Shown here: one piece after another, positions 18,778-26,535 of the stretch
Position numbering within the stretch: the stretch's first letter is position 1
Layout of the letters: every line of letters begins with the position of its first letter
Assembly: GCA_025455065.1 (NCBI GenBank)
Contig: JALONG010000035.1
Location: 1 to 64,000, forward strand
DNA from: Candidatus Kapaibacterium sp.
GTDB lineage: Bacteria; Bacteroidota; Ignavibacteria; Kapaibacteriales; UBA4661
Length of the DNA stretch: 64,000 nt
Direction: 5' to 3'
Translations under genes and position numbers: made by a program
The notes under the pieces: generated by a model
What the model was told of the DNA's origin: nothing
Seen by the model: only the letters and a program-made list of their open reading frames with translations
Database searches by the model: none

Positions 18778-19282
18778 ACACTACAAAGATACGAGAAAAC
18801 GCAAAGAAAAGCAAGAAAAAAAATACAAAAAGAAAAATAAAAAAATACGAAAACACTTGCACACAACCAGAAAAAAACGAACACACGCACTCCACATCCA
18901 CCGCACCACACACGAACAACAAATGCCATGCTGCCGCAGGCGAAGGCGTATGAGAGCAGCTCAAAAACAAGCATTTGCCAACAAGAAAAGGCAGCGAACA
19001 CGCCGATACATTATGCCGCGCCGCCCGACGCACAACAAGAGCAAGGCACGACGACCGAAAAAAATGCAAGGGCGGCTGCTTTGAGCCGCTCTGTATCACC
19101 CTTGCTTCTTGTTTCGGCGACGTGCTATTTTGTTCCTGCGGAGGGCGTGCCTTCCCGCCCGGATAGGGCAAAATAGTACAACAATGCCGATGATTTGGTA
19201 ATAGAAGATTTGTAGTGTATATTTGCCGATTCGGATGACAAAAATAATCGCTATTTATCACAGACAATCAAAGGCATTTTGT
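18778..19282. other. T-poor and A-rich stretch, then a nested inverted repeat upstream of the RHH/MobC-like gene
   Basis: 18778-18870 is very A-rich on +. 18900-19080 remains T-poor. At 19122-19136 and 19166-19179 lie arms GTGCTATTTTGTTCC and GGGCAAAATAGTAC, complementary apart from three mismatches, enclosing a second stem GGGCG/CGCCC (19143-19147 and 19156-19160). This could be a cruciform such as an oriT or a regulatory site. Convincing genes were not found. Confidence 0.5.
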
Positions 19283-19507
19283 ATGGCAAAATTAGGTCGG
19301 AAACCCCGCTCTGAAGATGGCTCGGCTCGTGTGATTACGGTCCGGCTTACCGAAGAAGAATATGCACGGTTAATGAAAGAATCCGAAGAGGCAGGCTTGG
19401 GCATTTCCCAACTCATGCGGGCGCGGTCATTAGAAACGCCCGACGCTATCAATCAAAAATATCGGGAATTGAAAGAGGCAGTTGCAATGGTCTTGGCAAA
19501 GTTTTGA
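19283..19507 (+). CDS. RHH-type DNA-binding protein, MobC-like
   Basis: This 74-residue protein starts at MAKLGRKPRSEDG. The segment VITVRLTEEEYARLMKESEEAGLGISQLMRARSL is the ribbon-helix-helix pattern seen in MobC-type relaxosome proteins and in small repressors. No relaxase follows, so a transcriptional role, perhaps on the nested inverted repeat just upstream, is as likely as mobilisation. It lies 168 bp before the caspase-like gene in the same direction. Confidence 0.6.
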   Translation: MAKLGRKPRSEDGSARVITVRLTEEEYARLMKESEEAGLGISQLMRARSLETPDAINQKYRELKEAVAMVLAKF

Positions 19508-19675
19508 GAATATGCTTTAAACGAAATTGTTTTGGTACTCATCTAATCTGTTCACTGCCGAGGAGAGCGCAGCGAAGGACGCGGAGCAGCCGCGCCCGTA
19601 GTTTGCGCACCGACGAGGCAGATTGTCGCGTGTGTCATCTCCACCATTATGTTATTCTCAAAACATCAAAAGTCT

Positions 19676-20416
19676 ATGACAAGAAGAAAAGCGATTATCA
19701 TTACAAGCCCCGGTTCGTCTCCAAATCATCCCAAATATCTTGCCGGAGCATTGAAAGACGCTCATCACGTTCTGGCATATTTGCTCTCCCCTGTCGGTGG
19801 TACGTGGTTTCGGGAGGAAATTCGAGTTTTGCAAAATCCAAACGCCCAAGCCGTGCAACAAGAGTTTGATTGTACAAACGTAGATTTTCTTCTCGTCTAT
19901 TTTGCAGGACATGGTTTTCACGACGGAACTCAAACAATGCTTCAGATGAATGAGCATGAGGCACTTGGGGAAAGAACCTTATCGGGATGTGCGAAACGTC
20001 AATTAACCATCATTGATGCTTGCCGCACACAAGTTCGTGTCGGCGGCTTGAGCGACCCCATTACGGAATCACAAAAGCATCCGATAAGCATTGACGCAAA
20101 TGAAGCCCGCGCATGGTTTGACCGTGCAATCAATAACACCCCCAATGAATATCACACGCTCTACGCTTGTAGCGTCGGGCAAACAGCAAAAGAATCTGTG
20201 ATGGAGGGCGGATATTTTACGAATGCCCTCTTGCAATCGGCATGGAACTGGGCTTCCAATCAAAAAGGTGTCCTTGATGCGGGGAGCGCGACGTTTGCAG
20301 CATGGAAGATGATGCAGGCGCGTGGAATTACCCCCGCAATACAGCAGCCTGTTGTGTCAGTCAATCCAATATCCTTACCGTTTGCCGTACATCCAACAAT
20401 ACATGAATTTGCCTAA
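19676..20416 (+). CDS. Caspase-like peptidase (clan CD, C14 family)
   Basis: This 246-residue protein is a stand-alone caspase fold. It opens with RRKAIIITSPG and a KDAHHVLAYLL helix, has the catalytic His in YFAGHGF (His79) and the Cys in IDACR (Cys116), then a YACSVGQTAKE segment and a GYFTNALLQ segment typical of the p10-like half. A start nine codons earlier is possible. Bacterial caspases often act as effectors in abortive anti-phage systems. No sensor or gasdermin-like partner is visible next door; the small RHH gene is the only close neighbour. Confidence 0.82.
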   Translation: MTRRKAIIITSPGSSPNHPKYLAGALKDAHHVLAYLLSPVGGTWFREEIRVLQNPNAQAVQQEFDCTNVDFLLVYFAGHGFHDGTQTMLQMNEHEALGERTLSGCAKRQLTIIDACRTQVRVGGLSDPITESQKHPISIDANEARAWFDRAINNTPNEYHTLYACSVGQTAKESVMEGGYFTNALLQSAWNWASNQKGVLDAGSATFAAWKMMQARGITPAIQQPVVSVNPISLPFAVHPTIHEFA

Positions 20417-20486
20417 GCAATTTTAGGCGATACCAAGAAATCATTTGCCAGCGCAACATTTTTTTGTAAGTTGCGTTTGAACAATT

Positions 20487-20897
20487 ATGCAATACTTTTC
20501 CAAAATACTGTCCTTTGTGCTTGTAGCACATCTGCTTGTGGCAACAAGCGGACCACCACTCGTGTACCATTTTTGCGGCGAGAAAATGGATAGTGTTGCC
20601 ATCGGTAGTGCCAAAAAATGTGACTGCAATCACGAGGAAAATGCTGATGCTGCCGATTGTTGCGAAAAAGATTGTTGCCACAATGAACTCCACGTCAGCG
20701 AATTTCATCCTAACGGACTTTTGACCGTACCAACCATCGCGCCCGAATCATTGTTTGCGGTGCTGAACATCGTACTTCCCTTTTCTTCTTCTTCGCCTGT
20801 TTCTGAAAAGCATTTGGTCTGCACCATTGCCTTCGATACACACCCTCCTGCCCGAAGTTCGGACATCCCTGTCCTGTTCCGCTCTCTGCTGATTTAA
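20487..20897 (+). CDS. Exported Cys-rich HYC_CC_PP-type protein
   Basis: This 136-residue protein has a signal peptide (SKILSFVLVAHLLVATSG) followed by VYHFCGEKMDSVAIGSAKKCDCN and paired cysteines (CCEKDCC). This is the pattern of the Bacteroidota HYC_CC_PP group, named for its His-Tyr-Cys, Cys-Cys and Pro-Pro motifs; HPPARSSD near the C-terminus supplies the last. Members sit in copper or heavy-metal loci and probably bind metal in the periplasm. It opens the + strand metal block. Confidence 0.75.
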   Translation: MQYFSKILSFVLVAHLLVATSGPPLVYHFCGEKMDSVAIGSAKKCDCNHEENADAADCCEKDCCHNELHVSEFHPNGLLTVPTIAPESLFAVLNIVLPFSSSSPVSEKHLVCTIAFDTHPPARSSDIPVLFRSLLI

Positions 20898-21019
20898 GCC
20901 TCCACCTCCCTTTCTAACCGATGGGCGTATCGTTGTGATATGTTCCCATGCGGTATTTCGTGCTTTGTTCCGATTTGTTTTCTTTTCAACATCGTTCATT
21001 CATTTTTGGAGGCATAATC

Positions 21020-21715
21020 ATGTTCTCTCGTTCACCTATGCTCATGGCATTCATTGCCATACCCCTTGCACTCTTCACGGCATCTGCTCACGGCAATAAG
21101 CCGCATAAAAAAGCTGCTGCCGAAACATCTTCAACGGCAACCACTGTATCTGCCACCGTAACATCGGCGACGGCTTCCGTTTCCAATGCGCACGACGGCG
21201 ACCATAGTAGTCATCATCACGATTCCAAACCCGTCCCAGGAGAAGCCGTACAAGGCGGCTTCCCAACGCTGCATCCACTTGTGGTGCATTTCCCTATCGT
21301 GCTTCTCATGCTTGTTCCGCTTGTGCAAATGGTGAGTTTTTTTACGCTTCGCAAAGAACTTGGCTTTACGACGCTGGCACTGACACTCTTGGGATTCGTT
21401 GCGGCATATCTGGCTTCAACGACCTTTCACGCTCACGTGGACGTTATCAGCGATGCCGCCGAAGCAGTCTTGAAACAGCATGATTTGTATGCCGAATGGA
21501 CGGTGCGCGGTGCAGCTCTGACGCTTTTGCTCAAACTCCTTTCGCAATTTCTCGTGCAGCCCCGTTTTTCACGGTTCACCCTGCCGATAGAAGCACTCGT
21601 GTTGTTGGTGGCGATTGCAACGGCAGTAGCAGTGGGCATTGCAGGTCATCATGGCGCAGAGCTTACGCACATTTACGGCATTGGTCCGCAAGGTAACTTT
21701 TTAGAAACGCACTAA
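21020..21715 (+). CDS. DUF2231-type membrane protein
   Basis: The product has 231 residues from MFSRSPMLMAF; GGAGG at 21009-21013 sets the start. A signal peptide and a Ser/Thr/Ala-rich, His-rich linker (DGDHSSHHHDSK) lead to the DUF2231 signature FPTLHPLVVHFPIVLLM and three further membrane segments. The family occurs in metal and redox loci, possibly as a haem- or metal-linked membrane module. Its exact role is unknown. The His cluster suggests metal contact outside the membrane. Confidence 0.75.
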   Translation: MFSRSPMLMAFIAIPLALFTASAHGNKPHKKAAAETSSTATTVSATVTSATASVSNAHDGDHSSHHHDSKPVPGEAVQGGFPTLHPLVVHFPIVLLMLVPLVQMVSFFTLRKELGFTTLALTLLGFVAAYLASTTFHAHVDVISDAAEAVLKQHDLYAEWTVRGAALTLLLKLLSQFLVQPRFSRFTLPIEALVLLVAIATAVAVGIAGHHGAELTHIYGIGPQGNFLETH

Positions 21716-21723
21716 AATCCTCC

Positions 21724-21804
21724 GGAGTGCGGAATTGTAATTCCGCCTTTTTTAATAGTAATTCCGCCTTTTTTAATAATTGCGGAAATAAATTTCCGCA
21801 CTCC
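21724..21804. repeat. REPIN 1 (REP doublet)
   Basis: Forward REP at 21724-21746 and inverted REP at 21782-21804. Each has the 5' GGAG tag followed by a short hairpin (GCGGAATT/AATTCCGC type). The interval holds a duplicated TTTTTTTAATA-AATTCCGCC segment. Confidence 0.85.
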
Positions 21805-21835
21805 AATTTATCTCATCATCTATCAACAAAACACT

Positions 21836-22225
21836 ATGAAACCCTGTTGTGAAACCAGCGCACCGAAGCGCAAACTCAGCGCAAATGCCCTTCTTGGACT
21901 TTTGGCTTTTGTTCTCGTGAGCATCGCCTTTGTGAGTACCAACGCTTTTGGCGCACAAAAAAAAGAAACGGTCAAGGTCTGGGGTAATTGCGGAATGTGT
22001 AAAAAGACGATTGAAAAATCGCTCAAAGGTGTGGAAGGCATTGAAACGGCAACGTGGGATAAATCCACGAAGATTCTGTCGGTCAGCTACGATGACAGCA
22101 AAATTACGATGAAAAAGATTGAGGAAAAGGTTGCCTCGGCGGGCTACGACACGCAAAATGTCCGTGCCAATGATGCCGCTTACGACAATCTTGCCAAATG
22201 CTGCCATTACGATCGCAAGAAATAA
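21836..22225 (+). CDS. Exported heavy-metal-associated (HMA) domain protein
   Basis: This 129-residue protein has a membrane or signal segment (LLGLLAFVLVSIAFVSTNAFGA, about 20-41) and then one HMA domain with the metal site GNCGMCKK (CxxC). A CCH motif lies near the C-terminus and a CC pair near the start. It should carry soft metal ions such as Cu(I) in the periplasm. The mature CxxC lacks the usual GMTC spacing but keeps both cysteines. It belongs to the + strand metal block. Confidence 0.85.
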   Translation: MKPCCETSAPKRKLSANALLGLLAFVLVSIAFVSTNAFGAQKKETVKVWGNCGMCKKTIEKSLKGVEGIETATWDKSTKILSVSYDDSKITMKKIEEKVASAGYDTQNVRANDAAYDNLAKCCHYDRKK

Positions 22226-22243
22226 CTTCAGTACAACCGACGA

Positions 22244-22301
22244 CGGAGTGCGGAATTCATTCCGTAATAAGCCAAGCCAAGCGAATTGAAATTCGCACTC
22301 C
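22244..22301. repeat. REPIN 2
   Basis: Forward REP at 22244-22264 and inverted REP (variant stem GCGAATT/AATTCGC) at 22281-22301. The loop AATAAGCCAAGCCAA is the same as in REPIN 3. Confidence 0.85.
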
Positions 22302-22330
22302 ATTTTTATCACTCTTTCTTTGAATCACCT

Positions 22331-23398
22331 ATGAATAAATTTCGTGTAATCTCCTGTGCTGCGCTCTTTTGCATTCTTGTATTGGGCATGAATGCTTGCA
22401 GCAACTCTATGGGCAATATGAATATGTCCATGAAAGACCCGACTTCGACCGCGATTGCGCCGATTACTTATGATGCGTTATTTGTGGTCAATGGCGGTAA
22501 CAATTCTGTATCAGTCATTAACACAGAGACAAATACGGTGGTGGCAAATATTGCGTTGCAAAATGCCTCGTTTCCGCATCATCTCTACCTCAGTCCCGAT
22601 AGAACGATGAAGGCTCTGGCTGTTCCCGGCATGGATTTGAGCGCAGGACACACGGGCGGTATGGCTGGCATGATGGGTAGCGTGATGCTCATGGATGCCA
22701 AAACGGGCGCAACAATGAAATCACGGATGCTCGAAGCCATGAATCACAACGCCATTTTCTCGCCCGATGGGAAAGAAATTTGGACAACACAGATGATGGA
22801 TAACGGTACGGTGCTGGTGTTGGATGCAAGTTCACTTGCTACGATGAAGACTATTTCCGTTGGTGCTATGCCCGCCGAAGTTACCTTTTCCCGCGACGGT
22901 AAATATGCCTTTGTCTGCAATGGTGCCTCCAACAATGTTTCGGTGATTGACGTTGCCACAAAAGGTGTCGTCAAAACTATTGCCGTTGGTAAAGACCCTG
23001 TTGGTGCGTGGCAAGGAACAAACAATGTGATGTACGTGGACAATGAGGAAGGCAAAAGTGTTACCGCTATTGATGCGCAGACACTGAACGTTGTTCGCAC
23101 CTACAATCTGGGTTTCACTCCTGCAATGGCAGCAACCGCGCCCAACGGCGAGCTGTGGATTACCGATACGGACAACGGCAAAGTAGTGTTCTATGCTCTT
23201 TCGTCCGATGCAAAACTCGGTGAACTCGCCACAGGCGCAGGCGCACACGCTATTACGTTCTCCGGCGACGGCAAAACTGCCTACATTACCAATCAAAATG
23301 CAGGCAATGTTTCGGTCATTGATGTCGCCACAAAGCGCGTAACAAAAACACTGACGGTAGGTTCAAAGCCCAACGGTGCTATTTGGCGAACAAAATAA
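22331..23398 (+). CDS. YncE-type beta-propeller lipoprotein
   Basis: This 355-residue lipoprotein has a signal peptide with lipobox-like GMNAC near residue 20, a Met-rich linker (NSMGNMNMSMKD), then about seven YVTN-type blades (NNSVSVINTETNTVV, NNVSVIDVATKGVV, GNVSVIDVATKRV). Such propellers bind proteins or ligands outside the inner membrane. The Met-rich segments, also GMAGMMGSVMLM, suit Cu(I)/Ag(I) binding. The start is placed at MNKFRV. Confidence 0.82.
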   Translation: MNKFRVISCAALFCILVLGMNACSNSMGNMNMSMKDPTSTAIAPITYDALFVVNGGNNSVSVINTETNTVVANIALQNASFPHHLYLSPDRTMKALAVPGMDLSAGHTGGMAGMMGSVMLMDAKTGATMKSRMLEAMNHNAIFSPDGKEIWTTQMMDNGTVLVLDASSLATMKTISVGAMPAEVTFSRDGKYAFVCNGASNNVSVIDVATKGVVKTIAVGKDPVGAWQGTNNVMYVDNEEGKSVTAIDAQTLNVVRTYNLGFTPAMAATAPNGELWITDTDNGKVVFYALSSDAKLGELATGAGAHAITFSGDGKTAYITNQNAGNVSVIDVATKRVTKTLTVGSKPNGAIWRTK

Positions 23399-23406
23399 TT
23401 TTTTCA

Positions 23407-23464
23407 CGGAGTGCGGAATTCATTCCGCAATAAGCCAAGCCAAGCGAATTGAAATTCGCACTCC
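23407..23464. repeat. REPIN 3
   Basis: Forward REP at 23407-23428 and inverted variant REP at 23444-23464. It is almost identical over its whole length to REPIN 2, indicating duplication as a unit. Confidence 0.85.
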
Positions 23465-23481
23465 ATCTTTTACAAAACACC

Positions 23482-23931
23482 ATGAAACATATTCTTTCGG
23501 CACTCGCACTCTGCCTTGTGTTCAGTGTTTCGACATTCGCGCAAAGTTCTGACACAGAGGCTTGCAAAACAACACTCAACGCTTACAAACAAGCCATTGA
23601 AAAGTTGGATTCCAAAGGAATGAGCGACTTTTTTACTACCGACGCACAAGTTTTCGAGTCGGGTGGTGTGGAAGGCACATTTGCTCATTATTTGGAGCAT
23701 CATTTAGGACCGGAATTGAAAGAGTTCAAATCCTTCACCTTCAAAGACTATAAAGTCGAAGTGCGCGTAGAAGGACGGTTTGCCTTTGCGGTCGAGACGT
23801 ACAAATATGACATCGTTCTTAAAAGCAAACCGGAAACCATTGCCCGCAAAGGCGTTGCTACCTCTATTCTGCAAAAAACCGAAATGGGCTGGAAAATTCT
23901 ACAAACACATAGTTCATCACGAAAGCCGTAA
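23482..23931 (+). CDS. Exported SnoaL/NTF2-like protein (DUF4440 type)
   Basis: This 149-residue protein has a signal peptide (MKHILSALALCLVFSVSTFAQ) and then an NTF2-like fold (LNAYKQAIEKLDSKGMSDFFTTDAQVFESG, ending KTEMGWKILQTHSS). Secreted members are small ligand-binding or scavenging proteins with no common reaction. It ends 9 bp before the PepSY gene and is surely co-transcribed with it. Confidence 0.78.
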   Translation: MKHILSALALCLVFSVSTFAQSSDTEACKTTLNAYKQAIEKLDSKGMSDFFTTDAQVFESGGVEGTFAHYLEHHLGPELKEFKSFTFKDYKVEVRVEGRFAFAVETYKYDIVLKSKPETIARKGVATSILQKTEMGWKILQTHSSSRKP

Positions 23932-23940
23932 CGAGTACCC

Positions 23941-24693
23941 ATGAAATTTCGCACACTGTGGATTCGCAAAACGCACCGCTACTTGGGTGTTATCATCGGC
24001 ATACAATTCGTGTTTTGGACAGCGAGCGGCTTGTTCTTTGCATGGAACGATATTGATGCCGTGCATGGTGATACGCTCATGGCACACCAACATCCTTCGT
24101 TTTCGCTGGATACGGTGAATGTTGTTCCCTTCGGCACAGCCCTTACCGCACTCAAAAGTAATGTGCTGGAGGCAACCATTGTCCAATCAGTAAGTGTGCG
24201 GGAAATCCTGCACGAACCGATGATAGAATTGCGGTATCTCATCGGCAAAAAAGAGCATTATGCTCTTGTAAACGCCCGAACCGGCGCATTCCGTCCGCCA
24301 ATTACCGCCGAAGAAGCCCGCATGATTGCCGAAGAAGATTTCGCGCCGGAGGCAGCCGTGCAAAGCGTCGAGTATATCACCGACGTTGAGCCGACATCGG
24401 AATACCGCGAGAAACCGCTTCCGGCGTATCGAGTTACGTTTGACCACGAAAGCGGCACACACATTTACATTTCGGCTGAACGCGGTATTGTTACCTCGCG
24501 GCGCAATAGCAGATGGCGAGCATGGGATTTTCTGTGGGCGTTTCACATTCTCGACTTCCAAACCCGCGACAATATCCATAATTGGCTTTTGCGCGGAATG
24601 TCCGCTTTGGCGGTGCTGACGGTTGTAAGCGGTTTTCTCTTGTGGGGATTTACTTCGCCTACACTCCGCAAATGGTTTGCTGCGAAGCCGTAA
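23941..24693 (+). CDS. PepSY-domain membrane protein
   Basis: This 250-residue protein has an N-terminal membrane helix (YLGVIIGIQFVFWTASGLFFAW), an external region with PepSY-like segments (EEARMIAEEDF; LPAYRVTFDHESGTHIYIS) and a C-terminal helix (GMSALAVLTVVSGFLLWGF). Conserved His residues in the helices (RKTHRYLG; WAFHILDF) recall PiuB/PepSY_TM proteins, which serve metal or redox transfer across the inner membrane. Confidence 0.82.
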   Translation: MKFRTLWIRKTHRYLGVIIGIQFVFWTASGLFFAWNDIDAVHGDTLMAHQHPSFSLDTVNVVPFGTALTALKSNVLEATIVQSVSVREILHEPMIELRYLIGKKEHYALVNARTGAFRPPITAEEARMIAEEDFAPEAAVQSVEYITDVEPTSEYREKPLPAYRVTFDHESGTHIYISAERGIVTSRRNSRWRAWDFLWAFHILDFQTRDNIHNWLLRGMSALAVLTVVSGFLLWGFTSPTLRKWFAAKP

Positions 24694-24700
24694 TACAGCC

Positions 24701-24806
24701 GGAGTGCGGAATGTATTCCGCTCTTAATAGTAAAATTTACCAAGCGAATTAAAATTCGCACTCCCGTCGTAATAAAATTTACCAAGCGAACTTCCGTTCG
24801 CACTCC
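24701..24806. repeat. REPIN 4 with an extra inverted REP
   Basis: Forward REP at 24701-24721 and two inverted variant REPs at 24744-24764 and 24786-24806. The segment AATTTACCAAGCGAA precedes both inverted copies, so the right half has been tandemly duplicated. Confidence 0.85.
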
Positions 24807-24829
24807 CAATTTACTCATTGCACAATACC

Positions 24830-25408
24830 ATGCTGAAAACATTGATTTTTCTCGTATTGGCGGCATTGCCCCTCACCGCACAAACGCAACAAACAGGCAG
24901 CACCGCCGCGAATGTCGCTTGCCCTCTGCCCGACAGCGCACAGTTTACCAAAGCGGCAAAAAGCCCGCGTATGACGGCACAAACCACGATTGGCAAAACT
25001 GCTATCACCATAGACTACGGTTCGCCCCGTGTGCGTGGGCGCATGATTTGGGGCGGTTTGATTGCCTTCGGTACAGTCTGGGCAACTGGAGCGCATCATG
25101 CAACGTCCATCACCCTCAGCCGTGATGCGGTTATCGGCGGAAAAATCGTCAAAGCGGGCAAATACGGGCTTTTCACTATTCCCAACAACAACGAGTGGAC
25201 GGTTATCATCAACAAAAACCACGACCAACATTTGGCAGATGATTACGATGAAAAGCTGGACGTTGTTCGCATAAAGGTAACGCCGACACCGCTTGAAAAA
25301 GTGCAGGAAGAATTGAAGTTTAGCGTTGCTGCTTCCGGCATAAACGCAGGAAACATCAGCTTTGCGTGGGATAAACTCACGTGGTCATTCCCGCTCAAAA
25401 CGCTCTAA
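24830..25408 (+). CDS. DUF2911 family exported protein
   Basis: This 192-residue protein has a signal peptide (LIFLVLAALPLTAQTQ) followed by the DUF2911 pattern: ITIDYGSPRVRGRMIWGGLIAFGTVWATGAHHAT, AGKYGLFTIPNNNEWTVIINKN and a final FAWDKLTWSFPL strand. Family members are common in Bacteroidota, of unknown function, and contact neither a known cofactor nor a known substrate. It lies within the metal block but has no metal motif beyond a GAHHAT His pair. Confidence 0.82.
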   Translation: MLKTLIFLVLAALPLTAQTQQTGSTAANVACPLPDSAQFTKAAKSPRMTAQTTIGKTAITIDYGSPRVRGRMIWGGLIAFGTVWATGAHHATSITLSRDAVIGGKIVKAGKYGLFTIPNNNEWTVIINKNHDQHLADDYDEKLDVVRIKVTPTPLEKVQEELKFSVAASGINAGNISFAWDKLTWSFPLKTL

Positions 25409-25414
25409 TTCTAA

Positions 25415-25470
25415 CGGAGTGCGGAATTTATTCCGCAATACTCAATAAAGCGGAATAAATTCCGCACTCC
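25415..25470. repeat. REPIN 5
   Basis: Forward REP 25415-25436 and inverted REP 25450-25470 flank a 13-nt loop. Confidence 0.85.
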
Positions 25471-25483
25471 ACATCAACAAACT

Positions 25484-26047
25484 ATGCACACACTCCACAT
25501 CAAAAACATGGTCTGCGCTCGGTGCGTGAATACCGTGCGTGAAGAATTACGACAGGCTGGTTTGACGGTGCAAAGCATTTCGCTTGGAGAAGCAATCGTG
25601 GAAGGTACAATCAATCACGATACAATCCGCGCCCGCTTGGAGGCACAAGGCTTTGAACTTCTTGAAAATCACACTGCACGATTAGTAGAACAGGTCAAAA
25701 CGGTTGTCATTCAACTTGTTCATTCGGACGCATTGGAAACCATGACGGGGCGCGTTTCGGAATACATTGCCCGCACTGTTGGTAAGGACTACGAGTATGT
25801 GAGCCACTTGTTTTCATCGGTTGAGGCAATGACCATTGAACGCTACGTGATTTTGCAAAAAATTGAGCGTGTGAAAGAACTGCTCATGTATGATGAACTC
25901 ACCTTGAGTGAAATTGCGTATCGGCTTGGATATAGCAGCACCGCGCACGTATCGGCACAGTTCAAAGAAGTTGTCGGAATGTCGCCCACTGCCTTCAAAG
26001 CACTGCGCCGCAAACCCCGCACTGCTCTTGACCGCGTTGGAAAGTAG
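25484..26047 (+). CDS. HMA-like domain fused to an AraC-type helix-turn-helix regulator
   Basis: Residues 1-65 of 187 form a ferredoxin-like HMA domain with a shifted metal motif NMVCARCVNTV (CxxC). The C-terminal half is an AraC DNA-binding domain (LTLSEIAYRLGYSSTAHVSAQFKEVVGMSPTAFKAL, about 138-175). There is no conventional ligand pocket, so metal binding by the HMA part probably controls DNA binding directly. It precedes the CopZ-like and copA genes, whose upstream region has two direct 8-bp repeats 21 bp apart that could be its half-sites. It is the likely copper/silver sensor of the block. Confidence 0.82.
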   Translation: MHTLHIKNMVCARCVNTVREELRQAGLTVQSISLGEAIVEGTINHDTIRARLEAQGFELLENHTARLVEQVKTVVIQLVHSDALETMTGRVSEYIARTVGKDYEYVSHLFSSVEAMTIERYVILQKIERVKELLMYDELTLSEIAYRLGYSSTAHVSAQFKEVVGMSPTAFKALRRKPRTALDRVGK

Positions 26048-26049
26048 CA

Positions 26050-26110
26050 GGAGTGCGGAATTTTAATTCCGCCATGTATCAACACCTGCGGAATTAAAAT
26101 TCCGCACTCC
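26050..26110. repeat. REPIN 6
   Basis: Forward REP 26050-26072 and inverted REP 26088-26110. The stems are longer than in other copies (GCGGAATTTTAATTCCGC). Confidence 0.85.
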
Positions 26111-26122
26111 AAAACAAAAAAT

Positions 26123-26180
26123 TCTGTAACTCTTTTCGGTTTATCTGTAACACGGGAAGCCCCTTCATTCGGTAGTTTTG
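26123..26180 (+). promoter_or_regulatory. Candidate operator and promoter of the copZ-copA unit
   Basis: TCTGTAAC occurs at 26123-26130 and 26144-26151, a direct repeat with a 21-bp period, as expected for two AraC-type subunits on one DNA face. TAGTTTTG at 26173-26180 fits the Bacteroidota -7 box TAnnTTTG. No clear -33 TTG is present, in line with an activated promoter. Confidence 0.45.
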
Positions 26181-26220
26181 AGGTGTACATTTTTTCAACC
26201 ACCTTTTTTGGAGAACAATA

Positions 26221-26505
26221 ATGACACACACATTTGCTATCCCCGGAATGACCTGCTCAGGCTGCGAACGCACCGTTACGCGGGTTTTGAGCGGTATTGA
26301 CGGCGTTACAGGCGTAACAACAGCGTTGCAGCCTTCCCGCGTGGAAATAACTATGTCGCGCCACATCGAAACCGAAACCTTGAACGCCGAACTTGCGAAA
26401 GTCGCCAAAGGAAAATACGTGCTTCTTCAAGATGGAGTGCGGAATTCATTCCGCTCCGAAGAACACACAAGCCACGATTCTTCCACCTGTGCAGTTGCGG
26501 AATAA
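26221..26505 (+). CDS. CopZ-like metallochaperone with a REPIN-encoded tail
   Basis: This 94-residue HMA protein has the metal site GMTCSGCER near residues 9-17, and GGAG lies just before the start. The chaperone domain ends near residue 70 (KGKYVLLQ). The rest, DGVRNSFRSEEHTSHDSSTCAVAE, is the translation of REPIN 7, with stop codon TAA in the second REP. It should deliver Cu(I) to the CopA pump encoded next. Confidence 0.88.
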   Translation: MTHTFAIPGMTCSGCERTVTRVLSGIDGVTGVTTALQPSRVEITMSRHIETETLNAELAKVAKGKYVLLQDGVRNSFRSEEHTSHDSSTCAVAE

Positions 26506-26517
26506 ATTCCGCACTCC
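26434..26517. repeat. REPIN 7, inside the 3' end of the CopZ-like gene
   Basis: Forward REP 26434-26454 and inverted REP 26497-26517. The first REP and the loop are translated, and the gene's stop codon lies within the second REP. Confidence 0.88.
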
Positions 26518-26535
26518 ATTGTTCGGAGATGAATT

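Noticed and set aside
17665-19001. Long overlapping minus-strand open frames (up to 334 residues) opposite the T-desert
   Set aside because: They are open only because the minus strand lacks A. Their products are strings of Cys, Trp, Phe, Leu and Arg without family character, and three of them overlap in different frames.
19504-19869. 121-residue + strand frame ahead of and across the caspase-like gene
   Set aside because: It is Arg/Ser-rich without domain character and overlaps the well-supported caspase frame.
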